Of a DNA stretch of 15,953 nt, positions 1 to 7,297 are shown piece after piece. The translations under genes and the position numbers were made by a program. The notes under the pieces are model-generated. The model saw nothing but the letters and a program-made list of their open reading frames with translations, had not been told where the DNA came from and did not search any database. Each line of letters begins with the position of its first letter. Position 1 is the stretch's first letter. Source of the stretch: CAYRIF01 sp964424205 (lineage in GTDB: Bacteria > Bacteroidota > Bacteroidia > Cytophagales > Cyclobacteriaceae); contig CAYRIF010000054.1 of the NCBI GenBank assembly GCA_964424205.1, positions 1-15,953 on the forward strand. The letters are read 5' to 3'.

Positions 1-599
1 GTAATTGTTGCTTGCTCCAATATTCCCCCAGACACATCAAACTTTGGTGCGTGAAAAATAATATCGTAACTATTCCATTCTCCAGTCGGTGATGAAGCCA
101 TCGCCAAAGGAATTGATTGCTTGTAAATAGCGCCTACTTGACCGTTGACATAAGTATCATTGTTGTTGTTGTCTAATACTTGTACTTCATATCTTTTTTG
201 TAGAAATACCCCGCTGTTCCCTCTTGATTGGTTCTTCCCTTGGACTTCATTTGGTGATTTCCATTCGATGTGTAATTGTATGCTTCCAAATTTTTTCTTG
301 GTTTGAATGTCTCCCGTTTTGTCATTAACAGTCATGCTGCCGTCATTATTTAAAACCCATTTCGCTGCTGAAGAATCTCCGGCGCTAACCCATTGGTCTA
401 AATTGGTGCCATCAAAAAGTATTATGGCATCGGAAGGTGCTTGGTGCTTAACCCCAGCCGTAACAACTGGTACTTTAGGTTTCCAAATTTCAGTTTCCTC
501 CGGTTTTGTTGGTGCGTCTTTATGGTTTTTTGTTCCTTGAGCTCTGCTCTTACAATTACTTAATAAAAGTAGGAGTAGTATTTGAATAAGTCTTTTCAT
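1..599 (-). CDS. DUF1080 (3-keto-disaccharide hydrolase family) lipoprotein, 3' end outside window
   Basis: The N-terminal 199 codons are present and the gene runs off the left edge. An in-frame TAA lies two codons upstream of the ATG at 599, so this start is firm. Residues 1-16 form a short lipoprotein signal (charged start, a run of Leu, LLSNC, Cys16), followed by a linker rich in Lys, Pro and Glu. The DUF1080 domain (LamG-like beta sandwich) begins with LFDGTNLDQW at 61-70, a family hallmark, and continues with RGNSGVFLQ (126-134) and YEVQVLDN (137-144). Known members of this family cleave glycosides already oxidised at C3 of the sugar. The lipid anchor implies action in the periplasm or at the outer membrane. 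It is the last visible gene of a leftward operon with a Gfo/Idh oxidoreductase, an MFS permease and a TIM-barrel protein, which fits a 3-keto-glycoside pathway. The exact substrate cannot be read from the sequence. Confidence 0.9.
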   Translation of the reverse strand, partial: MKRLIQILLLLLLSNCKSRAQGTKNHKDAPTKPEETEIWKPKVPVVTAGVKHQAPSDAIILFDGTNLDQWVSAGDSSAAKWVLNNDGSMTVNDKTGDIQTKKKFGSIQLHIEWKSPNEVQGKNQSRGNSGVFLQKRYEVQVLDNNNNDTYVNGQVGAIYKQSIPLAMASSPTGEWNSYDIIFHAPKFDVSGGILEQATI

Positions 600-661
600 T
601 TTTTATCCCGTGTTTTTTTATCACTTTCATTCTCTGTAAATAGTTGTTTTATGGCATTCAT
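596..661 (-). CDS. possible 21-codon small ORF between the oxidoreductase and DUF1080 genes
   Basis: An ATG at 661 opens a 21-codon frame (start MNAIKQLF, then rich in Lys, Asp and Glu). Its TGA overlaps the DUF1080 start codon as ATGA. It begins 6 nt after the oxidoreductase stop, so it fills the only sizeable gap in an otherwise tightly packed operon. The spacing and overlap look like translational coupling to DUF1080. I do not recognise the peptide, and it has no signal or membrane segment. It could equally be chance in an AT-rich leader. The call rests on position alone. Confidence 0.25.
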   Translation of the reverse strand: MNAIKQLFTENESDKKTRDKK

Positions 662-667
662 AACATT

Positions 668-1813
668 TCAATTTAACTTTATCCAAGCCGAGTTGTTTTT
701 ATCGCTTTCTACTGCGGCGTGAATAAATTTCACTCCACGTATTCCATCACTCACCGTTGGGTAGTCAGGGGTTTCTATATCGTTATTTGTTAGTATGGCA
801 TTAAGGTGTATCGCAAAGTTTTTATACACATTTGCAAATGCCTCTAAATATCCTTCTGGGTGACCTGCGGGAATTCTAGATGCAGATAATGCATCTTTAT
901 GCAACCTATTTCCGTTTGGCGTATAAACCATCATCGGCTTGTCCAACCACTTGGTAATTAATCTATTCGAGTTTTCTTGACACCATGTTATGCTTCCTTT
1001 TTCACCATATACTTTGATGGCTAAATTATTTTCTTCTCCAGTTGCTATTTGTGAAAAAGACATGGTGCCTTTTGCTCCATTTTCCAATCGCAACAATATA
1101 TTTCCATCATCATCCAGCACCCTTCCATCCCCAAACCGACCAAGATCAGCCGCTATTTCTTCAATTTTTAATCCTGTAATATACTCGACTAAATTTTCAG
1201 CATGTGTTCCGATGTCTCCGAGCGCTCCTCCTGCGCCAGATTTTGAAGGGTCTACTCGCCAAGAGGCTTGTTTATGACCTGTTTTCTCTACTGCCGTTGC
1301 CAACCATCCTTGCAAGTACTGAACTTGCACTTTCCGTATTTTTCCCAACTCGTTATTCATAATCATTGCCCGTGCTTGCTTCACCATCGGATTACCAGGA
1401 TAATTATGTGTCAGTGCAAAAAGAAGTCCTGTTTTAACAACCAATTCCTCTAGCGCCTTTCCCTCCTCCACTGTCAATGTCATGGGCTTATCGCACACCA
1501 CATGAAAACCATTTTCCAATGCCAGTTTGGCAGGTGCAAAGTGCAGGTGGTTTGGGGTGACAATGGAAACAAAATCCATACGCACTCCTTCAGGTAATTC
1601 TTTCTCTTTCGAAATCATTTCTTCAAAAGTACCATAACACCTGTTGTCAGACAAAAAGAGTGCTGCCCCTGACCGTTTTGATTTTTCCTCGGAACTGCTA
1701 AATGCGCCACAGACCAAATCAATCATTCCATCCAAGCTTGCTGCCTTTCTATGAACATCTCCAATGAAGGAGTCGATCCCTCCTCCTATCATTCCCATTC
1801 TGCGTTTTCTCAT
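668..1813 (-). CDS. Gfo/Idh/MocA family NAD(P)-dependent oxidoreductase
   Basis: This 381-residue protein has the full family layout. An N-terminal Rossmann fold carries a glycine-rich dinucleotide loop (GMIGGG, residues 7-12). The conserved Lys-Pro motif appears as CDKP (107-110), where Lys109 is the expected catalytic or cofactor-contacting lysine. GDIGTH (199-204) supplies the conserved Asp and His of the sugar-binding alpha/beta domain. The family oxidises or reduces hydroxyls of sugars and cyclitols. Next to DUF1080 and a TIM-barrel isomerase, a role in oxidising glycosides at C3, or in reducing the keto product, is the likeliest reading (inference). No Sec or Tat signal is visible, so it should be cytoplasmic, unlike its two lipoprotein neighbours. 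The start lies 6 nt after the MFS stop, consistent with co-transcription. Confidence 0.9.
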   Translation of the reverse strand: MRKRRMGMIGGGIDSFIGDVHRKAASLDGMIDLVCGAFSSSEEKSKRSGAALFLSDNRCYGTFEEMISKEKELPEGVRMDFVSIVTPNHLHFAPAKLALENGFHVVCDKPMTLTVEEGKALEELVVKTGLLFALTHNYPGNPMVKQARAMIMNNELGKIRKVQVQYLQGWLATAVEKTGHKQASWRVDPSKSGAGGALGDIGTHAENLVEYITGLKIEEIAADLGRFGDGRVLDDDGNILLRLENGAKGTMSFSQIATGEENNLAIKVYGEKGSITWCQENSNRLITKWLDKPMMVYTPNGNRLHKDALSASRIPAGHPEGYLEAFANVYKNFAIHLNAILTNNDIETPDYPTVSDGIRGVKFIHAAVESDKNNSAWIKLN

Positions 1814-1819
1814 CTACTG

Positions 1820-3046
1820 TTATGCTTTATATTCTATTTTTTCTTCCTTGAAAAACAAGGCAAATAATACCATTACTACAAAAGCAAAAATGGCAGGGAA
1901 AGTCCAGATACCTTGCCAGTGATGAACACCTTCGCTTATTACATATTTATCTGCTATTTGTCCAGCTATCCAAAACCCAACAAGCATGCCTATGCCATAT
2001 GTCGCTAATGTAATCAACCCTTGTGCGGCGCTTTTTATTTTTTCACCTGCTTTGGAGTCGGTATAAATTTGACCCGAAACAAAGAAAAAATCATAGCATA
2101 TTCCGTGCAGCACAATGCCCATTATAAGCATAAAAAATAAATCACCGGCATCTCCAAAAGCAAACAACAAATAACGTACTCCCCAAGCAAGCATTCCAAA
2201 CAGTATCGTTTTCTTAAAGCCGTATTTAGTGAAGAAGAACGGTAATAACAACATGAATAATACTTCTGAAAATTGTCCCAAAGAAACCCATGTCGTAGAG
2301 TTTTCAACTTTAGATTCTGTTAGAAACAGGCTGATATTTTGGTAATAAAAAGCTAGTGGAATGCAGATTAAAACAGAGGAAATAAAGAAGATTAAGAAAT
2401 TTCTATTTTTTAATAGTTTCAAGGCTTCCAACCCTAAAATGTCAGAAATGGTAACCTTTTCTCCTTTCGCTACAGGTGGTGTTTTTGGTAAGGTAAAACT
2501 AAATACTCCCAAAATTGCTGAGGCAATGGCTACCATTAAAAATGTATTTGACAACATCCCTTGACCAATATTTTCTATCGAATCCCATTTAAATACCAAG
2601 CTTATAATATTCCCTGCAACTATCCATCCTACTGTTCCAAATACTCTTACAAATGGGAATTCTTTCGATGGGTTTGTCATTTGATTAAAAGACACAGAGT
2701 TTACCAAAGCGAGTGTTGGCATAAACATAATCATATATCCCAATATATATGGGTAAAATAAACTGAAGTCCGTTGCCAGAGACATTTGATACATCAATAC
2801 AGCGCCCACAAGATGCAGGACTCCTAGTATTTTTTCGGCGTTAAAAAACCTGTCGGCAATTAACCCAATAATAAATGGGGCAATAATGGCTCCCCAAGAC
2901 TGAGTAGAATATGCCATGCCTGTTTCAGCACCTGTCGCATTGAGGTTGTTTCCCAAAAATGAGCCCAAAGTAACAAACCAGCCGCCCCAAATAAAAAATT
3001 CGAGGAACATCATTACCGACAGTTGTGCTTGTATAGATTTTTTCAT
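1820..3046 (-). CDS. MFS transporter, nucleoside:H+ symporter (NHS/NupG)-like
   Basis: A 408-residue, strongly hydrophobic protein with about twelve membrane helices. The N-terminus (FLEFFIWGGWFVTLGSFL, residues 14-31) and the first cytoplasmic loop GLIADRFF (61-68, a motif-A equivalent) resemble the NupG/XapB-type nucleoside:proton symporter branch of the MFS. The C-terminus ends in a short charged tail. Bacteroidota members of this branch often sit in sugar clusters with Gfo/Idh oxidoreductases and TIM-barrel isomerases, so the cargo here is more likely a sugar or keto-sugar than a nucleoside (inference). The ATG comes 2 nt after the stop of the TIM-barrel gene, and the next gene starts 6 nt after this stop, so it is an internal operon gene. 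Confidence 0.85.
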   Translation of the reverse strand: MKKSIQAQLSVMMFLEFFIWGGWFVTLGSFLGNNLNATGAETGMAYSTQSWGAIIAPFIIGLIADRFFNAEKILGVLHLVGAVLMYQMSLATDFSLFYPYILGYMIMFMPTLALVNSVSFNQMTNPSKEFPFVRVFGTVGWIVAGNIISLVFKWDSIENIGQGMLSNTFLMVAIASAILGVFSFTLPKTPPVAKGEKVTISDILGLEALKLLKNRNFLIFFISSVLICIPLAFYYQNISLFLTESKVENSTTWVSLGQFSEVLFMLLLPFFFTKYGFKKTILFGMLAWGVRYLLFAFGDAGDLFFMLIMGIVLHGICYDFFFVSGQIYTDSKAGEKIKSAAQGLITLATYGIGMLVGFWIAGQIADKYVISEGVHHWQGIWTFPAIFAFVVMVLFALFFKEEKIEYKA

Positions 3047-3048
3047 TA

Positions 3049-4032
3049 TTAGTTAAGTTTTTTTGTGGCGTTAATTAAAAGATTTTTTGTGGCTTCAATT
3101 CCATCAGGTTCATTAAGGATGCTGCCTTCATATTCTACTCCTATATAGCCGGTATATCCTGCGTCTTTAACTATTTGCAACATCTTCACATAATCAATGG
3201 CTGTCTCGTTTCCGTTTTTATCAAAATCATGTGACTTAGCGCTTACTGCTTTGGCGAATGGCATCATTTCTTTTACTCCCACATATCTGTCATATTCTTC
3301 TATACAAGGCGTATTCCAACGTTCACCCCCCTCACGTTTCAAACAGAAGTTGCCAAAATCAGGAAGTGTTCCACAATTGGTTGCATTTACCGCTTCAATT
3401 ACTTCAACCAGTAAGGCTGCATTAGAAGATAAGTAGCCATGATTTTCTACAATTACGTTGATGTTTTTCTCTTTGGCATATGTTGCTAATTTTGACAACC
3501 CATCATGTGCGGCTATTTTCCAAACCGCTGCATCGGTTGACCCAAAAAGGTTAACACGAATTGAATGACACCCAAGAAATACTGCCGCATCAACCCACTT
3601 TTTATGATTTTCTACCGCTTCATTGCGTTCAGATTCATCTGGTGAAGCCAACGCTCCTTCTCCATCTACCATAATCAAAAGGTTTTTCATTCCATAATGA
3701 TTGCTTTGTGCTTTTAAAGAATCTAAAAGCGCATCCATCCCTATAGTTTCTAGTTTTTTGTTATAGAGTTGCGAAACATATTCCAATCCCTCAAACCCCA
3801 TCTCGCTCGCTTTTTTGGCAAAATCAATTGGGTCAATGGTATGATCATCTCTCATGGATTTATGTAAAGACCATTGTGCTAGCGAGAATTTGAAAAAGGG
3901 TGGTTTTTCGACAACTTCCTCTATGCTAGTGTCGTCTTTCTCCTTTTGTTTTTGATCGCAAGAACAGACTAGCACTAATAGTGCTAAAAATAAGAAGGGT
4001 TTTCTTAAAGTTAGGATTGTTTTCAATTTCAT
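3049..4032 (-). CDS. lipoprotein sugar phosphate isomerase/epimerase-like TIM barrel
   Basis: A 327-residue protein with a lipoprotein signal: basic N-terminus, hydrophobic segment 13-22, lipobox ending VCSC with Cys25. An acidic linker leads into an AP-endonuclease-2-like (xylose-isomerase-like) TIM barrel. The barrel starts at FSLAQWSLHK (49-58). Candidate metal ligands sit on the expected strands: Glu196 in VIVENHG, Asp225 in LPDFGN, His268 in KSHDFD and Glu300 in IGVEYEG. The family isomerises, epimerises or hydrates sugars. In known 3-keto-glycoside pathways a protein of this fold processes the product of the DUF1080 enzyme, which suits this operon (inference). The gene is the first of the tight leftward set. 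The 83-bp gap upstream shows no convincing TAnnTTTG element, so read-through from the receptor gene is possible. Confidence 0.88.
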   Translation of the reverse strand: MKLKTILTLRKPFLFLALLVLVCSCDQKQKEKDDTSIEEVVEKPPFFKFSLAQWSLHKSMRDDHTIDPIDFAKKASEMGFEGLEYVSQLYNKKLETIGMDALLDSLKAQSNHYGMKNLLIMVDGEGALASPDESERNEAVENHKKWVDAAVFLGCHSIRVNLFGSTDAAVWKIAAHDGLSKLATYAKEKNINVIVENHGYLSSNAALLVEVIEAVNATNCGTLPDFGNFCLKREGGERWNTPCIEEYDRYVGVKEMMPFAKAVSAKSHDFDKNGNETAIDYVKMLQIVKDAGYTGYIGVEYEGSILNEPDGIEATKNLLINATKKLN

Positions 4033-4115
4033 AGTTTATAACGTTAAGCATCTAACTTAGCATTTTTAACTTTAAAATGAAATTATATTGGGTTTAATTT
4101 TAGGTTTTCCCTTTT

Positions 4116-6551
4116 CTATTCCGCCCGTCGCTTCTCTTCTCTATCACTGCTCCTCCACCTTCGTTTTTTTGCTTTTTGTCCTTTCTTAAATTTGTAAGTA
4201 AGCGTGGCACTCAAGACTCTCGTGTCATCTTTAATATCCATTCTTGTGTCTTGATTGTTAAACTTTGTGAAACTAGACACTTGTAATGTGTTAAAAATAT
4301 CCTTCAAACTCACTTTCAAATACCACTTGTTGTTAAACAATGATTTTCTGAACCCTGCAGAAATCTGGTACATGTTTTTTCCTGTATAAATGTTTTGTGT
4401 AAATCCTGATAAATAATACCCTGTGAGTTCTGCTGTAAATCCTTTTGAAATAGCAAAGTCATTAAACACCGCCAGTTTATAATATGTTTGTGTGTCATCA
4501 AGCAACTTTCCTTGAATAGTTGCTTCATATTTATTGCTAAAAATATCTGCATTTATGGTTGCCTCCCAAAAATTAGTGAGCTCAAAAGGTAAAGAAATTT
4601 CTGCCCCATATTCATGAAAATAATCGAGGTTTTCTCTTCTATATAATACCTGCTTTGTGCTATTATTTTGTGTGGAGACTTGCTCTATTGCTCCCTCTGT
4701 TCTGCTATAAAATAGGGTTGCACTATATTTTTTCTTATAGGTATAGGTCCCATCGATGCTGTTAGCATATTCAGGGGTTAAGTATTGATTTCCTTGAATG
4801 CTAGAAAATGGATCAATATAATAAATAAATGGATTGAGATCTTTGTATTTTGCCCTATTGATCCTGCTACTATATGAAAAATAAAGTTCGCTGTTTTTAT
4901 CTGCTTCATACGATATATGAAAGCTTGGAAACAAGTTTGTGTATGAAGTTTTTGTTTTTATACCTGTCGTGATTGAGGTTCCCTTTGTAGAGGTCTGTTC
5001 CATTCGCAACCCTGCTTGCAGTTCAACACTACCTATTTTTTTTGTGAGTAACATATATGCGGCATTGATGTTTTCATCATAATTAAAAGCATTTGTTCTT
5101 CTATCATCAATTTCAAACTGCCCGGACTCCGAAACAAAAAAATCAACCTTAGTGTCTGTCTTTACCAAGCTGGTTTTTGCTCCAACCTCAGCGGTAACGG
5201 TTTCACCGAGTGGATAGGTGAAATCTACTTTTACAGTGTTGATTCCTGTCGTCGTTGGGTTTTCGCCTTTTTCAATAAGGTTTCTCAGAAATGCGTTCTG
5301 ATTAATCCCGTAAAATTTTGTCTCATAACTGGTGGGAATGTCATAATCAAATGTTGTATGTGCTAAATCAACCGATAGTTTTGCGCCTCTTTTTTTAAGT
5401 TTATGTAGATAGTTCAGGTTATATGACCACACGCCTTTTTGTCTATCTCTAAAACTATCTGTAATTGATGATGAGTCCACTGCCTGTGTACTGTTTAAAA
5501 AAGTTGTTTCGGTATTATAGGTTGTTTCCTTCTGGTAAATTTTCCCATCAAACGAAAAGCTGATTGCGTTCTTTTTATCTAGGTAATAATCTAGCCCTCC
5601 TCGAATTCTATGCAAGTTGCTTTCTTGCAATTGGAAGTTTTTTTGATTAAAAAACACCGTGTTAGTATTGTCAATAAACGTTCTTCTAACATCATTTTCT
5701 CTAGTTCTTGGATTCCAAACATAACTATAAATAATATGGGTCATTACCTTTCCTACTTTATAGTTGAGGTTAAATCCAGCATTAAACTTGGTTTTGTTTC
5801 CTCTCCCTATTCCCACATATGCAGCTCCAGATAGCCCCTTACTGAATGCTCTATTAGAAATAATATTGATGATTCCCCCTGCCCCTTCAGCAGCATACTT
5901 GGCAGAAGGGCGTGAAATAATTTCTATGCTGTGCACCCCATTTGAGTTAGCATTTTCTAACTCTGAAAACAATTCTTGTCCTGAAATATATTGCTCCCTT
6001 CCGTCCATCATCACCCTTATTCCTGATTTTCCGTTCATAGAAATTTTATTTTGGGTAACAACAACTCCAGGTGCTCTTTTTAGTAAGTCTAAAATGGAAC
6101 TCCCTGATGCAATGGCACTTCCGCCCACATTCATGACTACTTTATCTGTGTGTCTTTCAAACAGCGGCTTTTTTGCTTCAACAGTAATTTCTTTTAATAT
6201 GTTTTCATCAAGGGTTAGTTGAAATGGCGCTAAATTTACTTGGTGCGCTTCACCTTTAACCATCACACTTTTGCTTTGTGTTTTTTTATAGCCAACAAAG
6301 GTTATAGAGACTATATAGTTGCCTTCTTTGATTTGTGTAAAATTGAAAACCCCTAAGGAATCGGTCACCGCAGCCTGCACAATGCGCTGGTCACTTTTCA
6401 ATATCAATGTAGCATTGGCAAATTCTAATGGTTTGCCTTTTTGCACAATTACTTTACCAGTTATCGTGCTGTTGTTCTCTTGCGCATTTGCCGGAAAATA
6501 ACATACAATAAAAACTATTATATAGATGGATTTCTTTAGCTGTTCTTTCAT
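4116..6551 (-). CDS. TonB-dependent outer-membrane receptor (carboxypeptidase-like domain, plug, OMP beta-barrel 3)
   Basis: I place the start at the ATG at 6551 rather than an in-frame upstream codon at 6602. From 6551 the protein (811 residues) begins with a clean Sec signal (MKEQLKKS, hydrophobic core, PANAQ). A carboxypeptidase-regulatory-like beta domain follows at about residues 28-108 (TITGKVIVQKGKPLEFANA). The plug spans about 125-235 and includes LDLLKRAPGV and the SAKYAAEGAGGIINI signature. The remainder is a long beta barrel rich in Tyr, Asn and Thr. The last strand, near ATLTYKF, is followed by an unusual 23-residue basic tail. No SusD partner is adjacent, so a glycan-specific SusCD pair is not indicated. 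The position upstream of the sugar operon makes uptake of its substrate possible but unproven. An inverted repeat lies directly upstream. Confidence 0.9.
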   Translation of the reverse strand: MKEQLKKSIYIIVFIVCYFPANAQENNSTITGKVIVQKGKPLEFANATLILKSDQRIVQAAVTDSLGVFNFTQIKEGNYIVSITFVGYKKTQSKSVMVKGEAHQVNLAPFQLTLDENILKEITVEAKKPLFERHTDKVVMNVGGSAIASGSSILDLLKRAPGVVVTQNKISMNGKSGIRVMMDGREQYISGQELFSELENANSNGVHSIEIISRPSAKYAAEGAGGIINIISNRAFSKGLSGAAYVGIGRGNKTKFNAGFNLNYKVGKVMTHIIYSYVWNPRTRENDVRRTFIDNTNTVFFNQKNFQLQESNLHRIRGGLDYYLDKKNAISFSFDGKIYQKETTYNTETTFLNSTQAVDSSSITDSFRDRQKGVWSYNLNYLHKLKKRGAKLSVDLAHTTFDYDIPTSYETKFYGINQNAFLRNLIEKGENPTTTGINTVKVDFTYPLGETVTAEVGAKTSLVKTDTKVDFFVSESGQFEIDDRRTNAFNYDENINAAYMLLTKKIGSVELQAGLRMEQTSTKGTSITTGIKTKTSYTNLFPSFHISYEADKNSELYFSYSSRINRAKYKDLNPFIYYIDPFSSIQGNQYLTPEYANSIDGTYTYKKKYSATLFYSRTEGAIEQVSTQNNSTKQVLYRRENLDYFHEYGAEISLPFELTNFWEATINADIFSNKYEATIQGKLLDDTQTYYKLAVFNDFAISKGFTAELTGYYLSGFTQNIYTGKNMYQISAGFRKSLFNNKWYLKVSLKDIFNTLQVSSFTKFNNQDTRMDIKDDTRVLSATLTYKFKKGQKAKKRRWRSSDREEKRRAE

Positions 6552-6564
6552 AAATTTGATGGTT

Positions 6565-6590
6565 GTTTTGGTTCTTGAATATACCAAAAC
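6565..6590. promoter_or_regulatory. 8-bp perfect inverted repeat before the receptor start codon
   Basis: GTTTTGGT (6565-6572) and ACCAAAAC (6583-6590) are exact inverted copies separated by 10 bp. The dyad ends 13 nt before the receptor ATG. On the minus strand its first arm overlaps TATGTTTT, a near match to the Bacteroidota -7 element. It could be an operator for a dimeric regulator, or, if transcribed, a hairpin that masks the ribosome entry site. Confidence 0.45.
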
Positions 6591-6680
6591 ATAAAATAGC
6601 ACTCAAGAATATCCATCATTTTCTACACACAATGTGACAAATTATTAGTTAAGCACAAAAAAATATTGCTTGTGTATAAT

Positions 6681-7292
6681 TTATAGAAATAGACCAACAA
6701 ACATATAAATGCTCAAGCCAATAAAAATAGTCCCTGTAATTTTATTAATCAACGGGTTGTTTTTTATTGGAATGTTGGACTTGGAAGCAGCCACTCCCAG
6801 TCCTGCCAACAATAAAAATGCGCCCATGGTAATGCCTAATATATAAAACCAAAAAGTTTGCTTGTCAATTATCACCCATTGTTGGCTTTCCAAATATGCC
6901 GTTACCACTAACCAATACGGTATCGGTAGCAGGTTAAAGACACTAATTAACATACCTTGTTTGAATTTAGGAATGCCATTCTCAATATCCTTTGCTCCTT
7001 TGTTGTTTGGTTTGTTGAGAATATTAATTACGCCCAAAACTAGCAATGCTAATGCTGCAATAATTTTAAAATAAAAGGTATAGTCGATTTGACTTACGAA
7101 AAAATACTGAACACCAACTGCAATTGTAGCATATACAAATTCGAAAATAACAGCACCCGCCGCAAATCGTATGGCTCCGTTTCGGTCTCCTTTCAGCCCT
7201 ATTTGGATTACCGTCAAGTTGAGTGCCCCGGGAGGAATAGAGCCTAAAAAACTAAAGGTGGTAGCTATAAAAAATGCTTGTAAAATTTCCAC
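6681..7292 (-). CDS. LysE/RhtB-type amino-acid or small-metabolite exporter
   Basis: A 203-residue membrane protein with about six hydrophobic helices and the family's signature at the end of helix 1, GSIPPGALNLTVIQIG (residues 17-32). This is the proline-glycine motif of LysE/RhtB exporters. Polar loops such as KGDRNGA (34-40) and the charged stretch near 95-112 fit the usual topology. Family members export amino acids and related small molecules across the inner membrane; the substrate here is unknown. The start codon lies 5 nt after the stop of the ATP-grasp gene, so the two are almost surely co-transcribed, which raises the idea that the exporter handles the ligase product (inference). 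A 129-bp gap separates it from the receptor gene downstream. Confidence 0.85.
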   Translation of the reverse strand: MEILQAFFIATTFSFLGSIPPGALNLTVIQIGLKGDRNGAIRFAAGAVIFEFVYATIAVGVQYFFVSQIDYTFYFKIIAALALLVLGVINILNKPNNKGAKDIENGIPKFKQGMLISVFNLLPIPYWLVVTAYLESQQWVIIDKQTFWFYILGITMGAFLLLAGLGVAASKSNIPIKNNPLINKITGTIFIGLSIYMFVGLFL

Positions 7293-7297
7293 TTTGC

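Noticed and set aside
990..1277. 95-codon open frame on the plus strand
   Set aside because: It is antisense to the well-supported Gfo/Idh gene and shows no family signature.
4033..4115. TAACGTTA palindrome (4039-4046) as an operator for the sugar operon
   Set aside because: An 8-bp AT-rich palindrome is expected by chance, and no -7 element or second half-site supports it.
5764..6222. 152-codon open frame on the plus strand
   Set aside because: It lies wholly antisense to the plug and N-terminal domains of the receptor gene, whose protein is clearly recognisable. It has no recognisable domain or promoter.
6552..6602. Longer receptor start at 6602
   Set aside because: It would place 17 extra residues before a complete Sec signal and run through the inverted repeat. 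The ATG at 6551 gives a normal signal peptide.
6652..6680. CACAA/TTGTG hairpin after the LysE-type gene as a terminator
   Set aside because: The stem is only 5 bp with an 11-nt loop and has no U-run in the leftward direction.
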